Positions 54,861-62,514 of a stretch of 64,000 nucleotides of DNA are shown here, one piece after another. The stretch lies in assembly GCF_002968295.1 (NCBI RefSeq), contig NZ_CP134399.1, positions 5,890,001-5,954,000 on the forward strand. Direction: 5' to 3'. How positions within the stretch are numbered: position 1 is the first letter of the stretch; every line of letters begins with the position of its first letter. Below the pieces are notes generated by a model. It saw only the letters and a program-made list of their open reading frames with translations, was not told the origin of the DNA and did not search any database. The position numbers and the translations under genes are program-made. The stretch is from Mycobacterium sp. ITM-2016-00317. Lineage in GTDB: Bacteria; Actinomycetota; Actinomycetes; Mycobacteriales; Mycobacteriaceae.

Positions 54861-55629
54861 TTTTCGGAGACGTCGTAGTTTTCAGTGAGGTCGTAGTCGG
54901 AGGAACTTCCTCGACGATTGCCGACGCCGATTCCTCGATGATGGCGCGCATCCCCCGTTCGGCTTGTTCGTGCTCGCCCATCCTGATCGCGCGCGCCACC
55001 TCATCGTGCAGAGCGATCGCCGTGATGTTGGGTTTCTCCGGCATCATGCCGTGATGGGTGCGTCCGGTGAGCACTTCGGCCACCACGCCGTTGAGCGCCC
55101 GGAACATCTCGTTGCCGCTCGCTTCGAGCAGTGTTTGGTGAAACAGTCTGTCCGCCAGGAGATATGCGTCGAGATCTCCGCTTCGCCCGTGGACCATCAT
55201 GTCGGACACCGCGGCTGCCATGACTCGGCACTGATGCGGACTCGCCCGCCGCGCCGCCAGCGCGGCCGCCGCGGGCTCGAACCCCACGCGCAGCTCCGAC
55301 AGCGAGACCAGCTGGGCTTTGCGGTCCCCCACCTCCAACCGCCACCGGATCACCACGGGATCGAAGACGTTCCAGCTCTCGGCGGGTTGGATGGTGATCC
55401 CGACCCGGCGCCGGGAGGCGACCATGCCCATCGATTCCAGGACCCGCACCGCTTCCCGGGCGACACTGCGGGACACGCCGTGCTCCGCGCTCACCGCATC
55501 CAGGGTGAGAATCCGGCCTGACTGGTACTTCCCCGACACGATGCCCGTCCCCAATGCAGTCACCAGACTGCTGTGGAGAGCGCCAGCATTGGGCCGTTCG
55601 GACACCGATTGATGATGACAGATGCCCAT
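54820..55629 (-). CDS. GntR family (FadR subfamily) regulator of gluconate genes
   Basis: 269 residues: winged helix (ILTLDAVSAEHGVSRSVAREAVRVLESMGMV) and a FadR-type FCD ligand domain (DLDAYLLADRLFHQTLLEASGNEMF). The tail beyond residue ~245 is a low-complexity TTTSLKTTTSPK repeat encoded by the tandem 18-bp array. Divergent from gluconokinase and permease, with dyads between, so it most likely represses them until gluconate binds. Proteins such as IdnR/GntR in other bacteria do this, though often from the LacI family. Confidence 0.9.
   Translation of the reverse strand: MGICHHQSVSERPNAGALHSSLVTALGTGIVSGKYQSGRILTLDAVSAEHGVSRSVAREAVRVLESMGMVASRRRVGITIQPAESWNVFDPVVIRWRLEVGDRKAQLVSLSELRVGFEPAAAALAARRASPHQCRVMAAAVSDMMVHGRSGDLDAYLLADRLFHQTLLEASGNEMFRALNGVVAEVLTGRTHHGMMPEKPNITAIALHDEVARAIRMGEHEQAERGMRAIIEESASAIVEEVPPTTTSLKTTTSPKTTTSPKSPAAEEH
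54843..54896. repeat. 18-bp tandem repeat shared by two convergent genes
   Basis: Two exact copies of TTTTCGGAGACGTCGTAG (54843-54860, 54861-54878) and a degenerate third (54879-54896). Read on plus, the first copy holds the last five codons and stop of the TRIC gene; read on minus, all three encode (T/S)TTSPK-like repeats in the GntR tail. Confidence 0.9.
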
Positions 55630-55669
55630 CTTTGGGTGAAAGAGCTACCGAAACTCAGATTGGTCTTGT

Positions 55670-55709
55670 AATCGTATGATGATTGAGGCAATCTGTGTGA
55701 CGACACACA
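55670..55709. promoter_or_regulatory. Operator-like dyads between gntR and gntK
   Basis: AATCGTATGATGATT (55670-55684) has AATC/GATT arms, and TGTGTGACGACACACA (55694-55709) is a perfect 6-bp-arm hairpin. They sit between the GntR start and the gluconokinase start (97-bp gap), where a FadR-type operator and promoter are expected. Which one is the operator is not clear. Confidence 0.6.
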
Positions 55710-55726
55710 CACGATAGGCAGAGAGC

Positions 55727-56239
55727 ATGGCAGCACCCATCGTCGTCATGGGAGTTTCGGGGTCCGGGAAATCCACCGTCGGGGCCGCACTGGCCCAGCG
55801 CCTGCGGGTCCCCTTCGCCGATGCTGATGACTTCCACCCCCCGGCGAACATCGAGAAGATGTCGGCCGGCCATGCGCTGAACGACGGCGACCGCTTCCCC
55901 TGGCTGGAATCGATCGGACAGTGGCTGGCACTGCACGGCGACGGCGGGGTGATGAGCTGCTCCGCCCTCAAACGCGCATACCGGGACCAGCTGCGGCGAC
56001 ATTGCCGGGATATCGAGTTCCTCCACCTCGAGGGCTCGATCGAGACGATCGGCAGGCGGCAGGCCAGCAGGCCGGGCCACTTCATGCCCGCCACGCTCCT
56101 CGAATCCCAGTTCAAGACGCTGGAACCGCTCGAACCCGATGAGCGTGGTGTCGTCATCGACGTCGACCAGTCCATCGACGCCATCGTCGAAAACTACGTC
56201 AGCACACAAGATTCCCACGTACACGAGGAGGACCGGTGA
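55727..56239 (+). CDS. gntK: Gluconokinase
   Basis: 170 residues of the shikimate/gluconate kinase P-loop family. Walker A GVSGSGKST at residues 9-17, the DADDFHPPANIEKMSAGHALNDGDR substrate loop and FLHLEGSIETIGRR fit gluconate kinase precisely. It phosphorylates D-gluconate to 6-phosphogluconate in the cytosol, feeding the pentose phosphate or Entner-Doudoroff pathway. Followed by the permease 36 bp later on the same strand; regulated by the divergent GntR. Confidence 0.94.
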   Translation: MAAPIVVMGVSGSGKSTVGAALAQRLRVPFADADDFHPPANIEKMSAGHALNDGDRFPWLESIGQWLALHGDGGVMSCSALKRAYRDQLRRHCRDIEFLHLEGSIETIGRRQASRPGHFMPATLLESQFKTLEPLEPDERGVVIDVDQSIDAIVENYVSTQDSHVHEEDR

Positions 56240-56275
56240 TTCGAGGCACGGAGTTCACTGCGAGGAGGGGGCGTC

Positions 56276-57718
56276 GTGGAGGCGATTGATCCGGCATACG
56301 GGACCGGCACCCTGCTGCTGATCGCCGCAGGGGCGGTGGCGCTGCTGCTGTTCCTGATCATCAAGGTGAAACTGCACGCCTTCATCGCGCTCGTGCTGGT
56401 CAGTCTGCTGACGGCACTGGCCGCCGGGATACCGGTGGCCGACGTTCCCAGCGCGCTGTCCTTCGGCTTCTCCAACACGCTCGGCTCGGTGGCCCTGCTC
56501 GTCGGATTCGGCGTCATGATCGGCCGTCTCCTGGAGATCACCGGTGGCGCACAGGTTCTCGCCGACACGCTGATCAACCGGTTCGGCGAGAAGCGGGCAC
56601 CCTTCGCGCTCGGCGTAGCAGCGTTGCTGTTCGGTTTCCCGATCTTCTTCGACGCCGGGCTCGTCGTGTTCCTGCCCATCATCATGACGGTGGCACGCCG
56701 CTTCGGCGGATCGATTCTGTTGTACGCCTTCCCGGCCGCCGGGGCCTTCGCCGCCATGCACGCCCTGGTTCCGCCGCATCCCGGTCCGGTGGCGGCCGCC
56801 GAACTGCTCGGCGCCAACATCGGCCTGACGTTGATCGTCGGCGTACCGGTCGCCGTCGCGTCCTGGTACGTCGGTGCATTCCTGGTGTCCCAGTTCATGG
56901 GTCGGCGCTTGCATGTCGACATTCCGACGTCACTGTTCGGTGAGATCAACGGCGGCCGCGAGATCGGCGACAACCGCCAAGCCGACACCGACGGCACGCC
57001 GGCGACGGGCACCACAGGAACGGTCACCAGGACCGCTCCGTCCTTCGCGACCGTGCTCGGGGTGCTGCTGCTGCCGCTCGTGTTGATCTCGTTCAACACC
57101 GTGCTCAGCACGCTGATGACCGCCGGCGTGATCGAAGAAGGTGCGACCTGGGCGGAGTACCTGAAGCTGCTCGGCACCACCTCGATCGCCCTGCTGATCA
57201 CGGTTGTGGTCGCGATCCTGGTCCTCGGCGTGCGGAACCGGCCGATGGCCGATGTGAGCGACATCCTCGACAACGCGCTCGGCCCGATCTGCGCGATCAT
57301 CCTGATCACCGGTGCGGGCGGCATGTTCGGCGGCGTGCTGCGGCTGAGCGGGATCGGCGACGCGCTGAGCGGCTCGCTGTCCAATCTCGGCATCTCCCTG
57401 ATCCTGCAGGCCTTCGTCATCTCCACACTGCTTCGGGTGGCACAGGGTTCGGCCACCGTCGCGTTGACCACGACCGCCGGTCTACTGAGCGCGTCGGTCG
57501 CCGCCGCTGACCTGAGCAACCTGCAACAGACCGCATTGGTGATGGCGATCGCGGCCGGCGCCACCGTGCTCTCCCACGTCAACGACTCCGGGTTCTGGCT
57601 GGTCAGCCGGTTCTTCGGGATGGACGTCAAGACCACCCTCAAGACGTGGACGGTCCTGGAGACGACGCTCGGGCTCAGCGCCTTCGTGCTCAGCCTCGGA
57701 TTGTGGGCCATCGCCTGA
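56276..57718 (+). CDS. Gluconate:H+ symporter (GntP family)
   Basis: 480 residues with about 12-14 transmembrane segments of the GntP family: PAAGAFAAMHALVPPHPGPVAAAE (the family HxxxPPHPG region), GFPIFFDAGLVVFLPI and VLSHVNDSGFW. Imports gluconate for the adjacent kinase. GTG start with GAGGAGGGGG upstream. It ends 14 bp before a strong terminator hairpin, closing the operon. Confidence 0.93.
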   Translation: MEAIDPAYGTGTLLLIAAGAVALLLFLIIKVKLHAFIALVLVSLLTALAAGIPVADVPSALSFGFSNTLGSVALLVGFGVMIGRLLEITGGAQVLADTLINRFGEKRAPFALGVAALLFGFPIFFDAGLVVFLPIIMTVARRFGGSILLYAFPAAGAFAAMHALVPPHPGPVAAAELLGANIGLTLIVGVPVAVASWYVGAFLVSQFMGRRLHVDIPTSLFGEINGGREIGDNRQADTDGTPATGTTGTVTRTAPSFATVLGVLLLPLVLISFNTVLSTLMTAGVIEEGATWAEYLKLLGTTSIALLITVVVAILVLGVRNRPMADVSDILDNALGPICAIILITGAGGMFGGVLRLSGIGDALSGSLSNLGISLILQAFVISTLLRVAQGSATVALTTTAGLLSASVAAADLSNLQQTALVMAIAAGATVLSHVNDSGFWLVSRFFGMDVKTTLKTWTVLETTLGLSAFVLSLGLWAIA

Positions 57719-57732
57719 CGGCACTCCGTCGC

Positions 57733-57762
57733 GGATCGACGCGGGCCTGCCCGCGTCGATCC
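57733..57762 (+). terminator. Perfect 13-bp terminator hairpin after the gluconate operon
   Basis: GGATCGACGCGGG (57733-57745) and CCCGCGTCGATCC (57750-57762) pair exactly around CCTG, 15 bp past the permease stop. Very stable and free of T-tract, as is common for mycobacterial intrinsic terminators. Confidence 0.85.
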
Positions 57763-57854
57763 CGGCCGGGGCCGCGGCAACGAATTTTGACCACACCGCC
57801 GAATTGCCCGCCGCGTCACGCTGCTCACGCCAGTCACTTTGTTAACATCGCGCC

Positions 57855-58625
57855 GTGCAGGTATCCCGGCGTGACGCACTGCGCTATGCCGCCGCCGTAT
57901 CGGCACTGGCCGGGCTCGGCGCGGCAGCAACGGGCAGGCAGGCACCTACGGCAGCGGCCGCCGCTCCGACACTGATCGACTTCGCCATGCGCCAGATCCC
58001 GGCGCAGGACATCCGGGCCGCCGGCCACGCCGGGGTGATCAACTACGTGTCGACCTCGCGGCCTGGCTCGAACTTCGGCGCCAAACCGATCACGCTGCCC
58101 TATGCGAGGTCGCTGACCGCGGCCGGTTTGGTGATCGTCAGCAACTACCAGTACGGCAAGCCTGGCGGAACGGCACCGTCGGACTTCACCCGCGGGTACG
58201 CAGGCGGCGTCGCCGACGCCCGCACCGGCTGGGCGTTGCACTCCGCCGCTGGTGGCGGCCAGAGTGCACCGATCTTTTTCAGCGTCGACGATGACATCGA
58301 CCGCCAGACCTGGAACGACCTCGCACTCCCGTGGTTCCGCGGCATCAACTCGGTCATCGGCGTGCAGCGCACCGGGATCTACGCGGGCATCAGACCGTGC
58401 CAGTGGGCTGCGGCCGACGGTGTCATCGGAAAGTCACGCACGCCCGGCCGTGTCTGGGCCTGGCAGACCCGCTCCTGGTCCAACGGCCAGATCTACCCCG
58501 GCGCCGTGCTGTACCAGCGCATCATCGACACCGCCTCGAATCCGGGACCGATCGTCGGCGGCATCCGCGTCGACGTCAACGACGTGCTGGCGCAGGATTG
58601 CGGCCAGTGGAACTTCCACCCCTGA
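57855..58625 (+). CDS. Tat-exported DUF1906 protein (Rv2525c-like)
   Basis: 256 residues. N-terminal Tat signal SRRDALRYAAAVSALAGLG; the mature domain matches the Rv2525c/DUF1906 family (IPAQDIRAAGHAGVINYVS, SNYQYGKPGG, IFFSVDDDID, GVQRTGIYAG, VDVNDVL). This TIM-barrel family looks like a glycoside hydrolase; in M. tuberculosis the protein is Tat-exported and affects the cell wall and drug sensitivity. Substrate unknown. It is convergent with the EutH gene, 7-bp gap. Confidence 0.9.
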   Translation: MQVSRRDALRYAAAVSALAGLGAAATGRQAPTAAAAAPTLIDFAMRQIPAQDIRAAGHAGVINYVSTSRPGSNFGAKPITLPYARSLTAAGLVIVSNYQYGKPGGTAPSDFTRGYAGGVADARTGWALHSAAGGGQSAPIFFSVDDDIDRQTWNDLALPWFRGINSVIGVQRTGIYAGIRPCQWAAADGVIGKSRTPGRVWAWQTRSWSNGQIYPGAVLYQRIIDTASNPGPIVGGIRVDVNDVLAQDCGQWNFHP

Positions 58626-58632
58626 CGTCCGC

Positions 58633-59901
58633 TCACGCGTGGTTCGGTGCCACCGGGTCCACCCTGTCGTCGTCCTCTGATGACGGATCCACCGAGTCCA
58701 GCTCCGCCCGTTCACGTTCGATCCGGGTGGCCGTCGGCACCGCGATCCACAACGCCAGCAGCATCGCCGTGACACCAGCGACGATCTTGCCGATCATCAA
58801 CGGTGCGATCAGGTTCGGCTGGAAGTTGGCCGTGAAGGCCAGGTGGTCACCGATCAGTGCGCTACAGGTGGTGCCGAAAGCGACCACCAACACCTTGTCC
58901 TTGGCCGGCATGTGCTTGATGAGGTGGAACGCGGCCAGCATGTTGGTCGTCGCGGCGAGCAGGCCCGCGGTGCCCTCGGTGCTGATGCCCGCGCGGGTGC
59001 CCACGGCGGTCAGCGGCTTGTCGAGGTAGGTCCGGATCGCGTACACCAGCGGGAACGCTCCGGCCAGGACGATCGCGATGTTGCCCGCCACTTCCAGGGA
59101 CCGCATCTGATCGTCGGCGTCAGCGATGATCGGGTCGAGTCCCCAGGCGCCCATCCGTGCGCTGAAGAAGCCCGTCACGTGCTCGACGATGGACAATGCC
59201 AGCACCACCAGAATGGCCGCGTTGAGTCCCTTGCCGAACCAGATGAAGCCGGTGATCATGGCGCGGGTCGCAAAGTACAGGCCAGCGGCGATCGCGATGG
59301 TGACAAGGAAAACCGGGAGCAGGTTGATCAGGACGTCGCCGAAACCGAAGCCGTCGAGGGTGGCGGTCGACGGGCCATCGGTGACCGCCGAGTCACGCAC
59401 CGTGGAATCGGTCAGGATCAGGATTCCCATCGTGACCACGACGCCGAGCGGCACGGTGAGAATCCCACTCATGATGCCCAGGGCGAAATACTTGTGGTCA
59501 CGCACATCCAGGATCGCCAGCCCGACCGGAATGATGAACGAGATGGTGGCGCCGAGCAGGAATCCGTTGACGGAGGCGGTCATCCATGCACCGGTCGAGT
59601 CGGCGGTGACTTCGGCCAGCTGGTAGGCACCCATATCGCTGGCGATCAGCGTGGTGGCCGCCATGGCCGCATCCGCACCGAACGGTTCGTAGACTTTGCC
59701 CAGGACGTGTTCGACGAACCAGGACAGATACGGCAGGGCCGCCATGATGCCGGCGATGGGCACGAAGAGCGGCCCGAGGGCGTAGATGCCCTCCTTGAAC
59801 TCATGACCGATCCCGCGGTCGCCGCGGAACGCCAACGAGAAGGCGCCGATCAGGACGAACGCCATCATCAGATAGATGACGATGTTTCCCAGCAAGGCCA
59901 T
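58633..59901 (-). CDS. EutH-type ethanolamine transporter family protein
   Basis: 422 residues, 11 or so predicted membrane helices, matching EutH along its length: GPLFVPIAGIMAALPYLSWFVEH, AATTLIASDMGAYQLAE, IIPVGLAILDVRDHKYFALGIMSGILT and FGTTCSALIGDHLAFTANF are the counterparts of E. coli EutH segments. No ethanolamine lyase (eutBC) or shell genes are nearby; instead it is last in an operon with a kinase and dehydrogenases, so the cargo may be a different small polar alcohol. Starts 83 bp after the small membrane gene. Confidence 0.88.
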   Translation of the reverse strand: MALLGNIVIYLMMAFVLIGAFSLAFRGDRGIGHEFKEGIYALGPLFVPIAGIMAALPYLSWFVEHVLGKVYEPFGADAAMAATTLIASDMGAYQLAEVTADSTGAWMTASVNGFLLGATISFIIPVGLAILDVRDHKYFALGIMSGILTVPLGVVVTMGILILTDSTVRDSAVTDGPSTATLDGFGFGDVLINLLPVFLVTIAIAAGLYFATRAMITGFIWFGKGLNAAILVVLALSIVEHVTGFFSARMGAWGLDPIIADADDQMRSLEVAGNIAIVLAGAFPLVYAIRTYLDKPLTAVGTRAGISTEGTAGLLAATTNMLAAFHLIKHMPAKDKVLVVAFGTTCSALIGDHLAFTANFQPNLIAPLMIGKIVAGVTAMLLALWIAVPTATRIERERAELDSVDPSSEDDDRVDPVAPNHA

Positions 59902-59984
59902 GGTGGAGTTTCCCTTCGATCATGCATGCAGCGCCGCGGGACCGCGCGCCGTCAGGGGGCGTGAGGTGTTGTGGTGGGTGGACG

Positions 59985-60212
59985 TCAGGTCTTGCTGCGC
60001 AGGCGACTTCGCCTTCGGCCGACGCGCACGGAGAGCGCGACGCCGGTGACGGCCGCGGCGGCTATCCACAGTTGCTTAGGTATGTCGTCTGCGCCGGCCT
60101 CGATCCGCGCGGGCCACGTCCCCATCCGCCCCTCGGCCACGATCCGCGTGCCCTGCACTCGGACCCGTTCGAATGTGTAGGGGAACTCTCCGACCGGAGA
60201 TGTCACTTTCAT
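59985..60212 (-). CDS. Small membrane protein of the polyol operon
   Basis: 75 residues. The first ~45 are hydrophilic (MKVTSPVGEFPYTFERVRVQ, EGRMGTWPARIEAGADDIPK); one helix at ~residues 46-60 (LWIAAAAVTGVALSV) and a basic tail follow. It occupies the position of GlpC-like/DUF1667 partners in glpAB-type operons, but has no cysteines, so it is at most an anchor. Its ATG overlaps the FAD protein's stop by 4 bp (ATGA), supporting its reality. Confidence 0.75.
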   Translation of the reverse strand: MKVTSPVGEFPYTFERVRVQGTRIVAEGRMGTWPARIEAGADDIPKQLWIAAAAVTGVALSVRVGRRRSRLRSKT

Positions 60213-61063
60213 CGCGGTGATCCAATCCTGGGCTCCGGTGGGACATGCTGGTGCTGTGGTGCTTTGGCACGCTCGATCGCCATCCGGGCTGCGGCAGCAC
60301 CGATCTGGTCGGCGGTCTTGAACTCCCGCCCCGAGCGCTGGGCGAATACCACGGTGTCGTCGTCGAGGACGGCGCCGTCGATGTTGCGGTACGGGATCGC
60401 CGGCCCGGCCAGGATCAGGCAGTCGCACACGAGGTGCTCGACGCCTGACCCGGATCGGCCGGCCGTATCCTGCACGCTGACGCCGCGGATACGGGGCATG
60501 CCGTGCGCGCCGGTCACCCGCAGATCCGGTCTGGTGGTGACCGCGGGATGTGGCGCCGGGCCTTCCCGACCGAGCCAGTGGATCGATGCCGCGGGGCGCG
60601 CGCCGGTGGTCATTGCCGCGATGCACTCTTCGGCCCAGTGCGAGTCGCCGGTGACGACGACCTCTGAACCCAGGTGGACGCCTTGTGCCAGCAGGTGCAA
60701 AGCCAGCGTGGCCGGGACGACGCCCGCGCACCGGTCCCCGTCGATCCGCAACTCGCTACGGTTCGCGGGCCGGTGCCCGGTGGCTACGACGAGTGCGTCG
60801 GCAGCGGTGAGGCCACCGTGTTCGCCGATGGCCAACACTCTGTCGCCCTCCCAGCGGATCACCTGCGTGCCTGCCGCGAACCGGACTCCGCTGCGGTGGG
60901 CCCGCCGGACCAACCGGGCGTGTTCTGGATGCTCCCACTGTTCACCACCGGGAACCGGAAGACGTTCGTACACTGTGACATCCGCAGCAGGGCGCAGCGC
61001 GATGGCGGCGTGCAGGCCGAGCAGCCCCGATCCGGCGACCACGATGTGTGCGGTGGCGGTCAC
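60209..61063 (-). CDS. FAD/NAD(P)-dependent oxidoreductase
   Basis: 284 residues of the two-dinucleotide-binding flavoprotein fold: FAD motif HIVVAGSGLLGLHAAIAL, and NAD-binding VVVTGDSHWAEECI, with ALVVATGHRPANRS between. It corresponds to the GlpB-like or pyridine-disulfide subunit seen beside BFD-bearing GlpA homologues. GTG 61063 overlaps the preceding stop as GTGA with GGAGAG upstream, which is why I prefer it over ATG 61078. Likely relays electrons from the dehydrogenase. Confidence 0.88.
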   Translation of the reverse strand: MTATAHIVVAGSGLLGLHAAIALRPAADVTVYERLPVPGGEQWEHPEHARLVRRAHRSGVRFAAGTQVIRWEGDRVLAIGEHGGLTAADALVVATGHRPANRSELRIDGDRCAGVVPATLALHLLAQGVHLGSEVVVTGDSHWAEECIAAMTTGARPAASIHWLGREGPAPHPAVTTRPDLRVTGAHGMPRIRGVSVQDTAGRSGSGVEHLVCDCLILAGPAIPYRNIDGAVLDDDTVVFAQRSGREFKTADQIGAAAARMAIERAKAPQHQHVPPEPRIGSPR

Positions 61064-62514
61064 GAGTTGCTCTCCCATTGCGATCCGGGTTCGCCCTGGG
61101 AGATCTCGCCGGGCCGCTGCCCTGTGGCCGCGGACAGTATGAAGCTCACACCCACCGAGCAGTAGGCGCCCTGACACCGCCCGGCGGTCGCCCGGGTCCG
61201 CTTGCGCACCGCGTCGAGCGAAGTGGCCGGGACGGGACCGCGGCATTCCGCGGCGATCTCAGCCGCCGTCACGTGCTCGCACGCGCAGACCACCATGGGC
61301 CGCTGGTCCGGCGGCGCACCGGGCCGGCACGCGAAGTCGACCGCTGCGCTGTCCGTGGCGCTCTCCGCCAAGCGGGCAATGAACGGAACAGACTGGTGTA
61401 GTGCGGCTTTCGGCTTCAATCCCAGTATTCCGTTGCCGATGAGGCCTGCGATGTGCCGCGCGACAGCCGGGGATGAGGACACACCAGTCGAGCGGATTCC
61501 TGCGGCGTGCACCAGGTTCGGCACCTTGGGCGACACCTCCAGTCGATAGGTGTGATCGCTCGCCGGTCGTAGGCCCGCGAATGCCTTGGTGACGTAACGC
61601 CGGTCGATCCCTTCGGGCAGGAGGCGTTGGGCGCTGGCCCACACCTTTTCCACCGTCGCCTCGTCAGTCGTCCTGTCGGCGCGGTCCTGTCCGTCGACAG
61701 CGGTCGGCCCGACCAATACCGTGCGGTTGGTGGTGGGAACCGCGTAGATGCCGCGGGTGTGCGGGGTGGGTACGGTGCACATGATCTTGGGCACCAGGTG
61801 GCCGACGGCACGGTCGATGAGAAGGAATTGTCCTTTGCGGGGCCACATTGTGATCGGTTCGGCGGCCGCAGCATCGGTGATGTGGTCTGCGTTGACCCCA
61901 GCCGCGTTGACCACGGCGCCGACCGAGACCGCGCCCGCGGGTGTGACGACATGGCTGATCGCGCCCGCGGCGTTGTGCCAGAACCCGGTCACCGGTGTCG
62001 ATCGGCGCAGTTCCACACCGTTGAGCACCGCGAGTTTGGCGAAACCGATGGTCAGCCGGATCGGGTCGATGATGCCTTCGGCCGGGACATGCAGTGCCTC
62101 GACCGCGGTGGGGGCCGCTGTCTGCGCCGCCCTGCGCAACGCCGACCCCGAGATCAGTTCGACCTCCACGCCGGCATCGGTCGCCTGCGCCGCCAGATTC
62201 CGCAGCGAGGGGCCGTCACTGTCGTCGAAACCCAGGGACAGGGCCCCGATTCGGCGAAAGGGCACATCGAGATCCCGGCAGATGGTTTCCCACTGGGGAC
62301 TGGTCTCCAGGATGAGGTCGGATTCCAGACTCCCCGCCGGCAGGTCATAGCCGCTGCACGCGATGGCGGAGTTGGCCTTGCTGGCACCCTCGCAGACATC
62401 GTGGGCCGCCTCGAACCACACCACCTTCACCGCGTAGCGCGACAGTTCGGCGGCGATCGCGGCACCGATGACGCCGCCGCCGACGATCGCGATGTCATAG
62501 TGCTGACTACTCAT
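61060..62514 (-). CDS. FAD-dependent glycerol-3-phosphate dehydrogenase-like protein with BFD domain
   Basis: 484 residues. FAD motif DIAIVGGGVIGAAIAAELSR at the N terminus, a DAO/GlpA catalytic body (VVNAAGVNADHI, GPTAVDGQDRADRTTDEATV, IRSTGVSSSPAVARHI), then a BFD-type 2Fe-2S domain with Cys410, Cys412, Cys447 and Cys452. The architecture equals GlpA of anaerobic-type G3P dehydrogenase, but substrate may be a related phosphorylated polyol. ATG overlaps the kinase stop as ATGA; next gene overlaps its stop likewise. Confidence 0.9.
   Translation of the reverse strand: MSSQHYDIAIVGGGVIGAAIAAELSRYAVKVVWFEAAHDVCEGASKANSAIACSGYDLPAGSLESDLILETSPQWETICRDLDVPFRRIGALSLGFDDSDGPSLRNLAAQATDAGVEVELISGSALRRAAQTAAPTAVEALHVPAEGIIDPIRLTIGFAKLAVLNGVELRRSTPVTGFWHNAAGAISHVVTPAGAVSVGAVVNAAGVNADHITDAAAAEPITMWPRKGQFLLIDRAVGHLVPKIMCTVPTPHTRGIYAVPTTNRTVLVGPTAVDGQDRADRTTDEATVEKVWASAQRLLPEGIDRRYVTKAFAGLRPASDHTYRLEVSPKVPNLVHAAGIRSTGVSSSPAVARHIAGLIGNGILGLKPKAALHQSVPFIARLAESATDSAAVDFACRPGAPPDQRPMVVCACEHVTAAEIAAECRGPVPATSLDAVRKRTRATAGRCQGAYCSVGVSFILSAATGQRPGEISQGEPGSQWESNS

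Noticed and set aside
57733..57762. Possible attachment site or mobile-element end
   Set aside because: The 13-bp inverted repeat fits a terminator directly after the gluconate operon; no direct repeats or transposase are nearby.
58843..59964. 373-codon plus-strand frame opposite eutH
   Set aside because: His/Asp/Gly/Arg-rich antisense frame with no motif.
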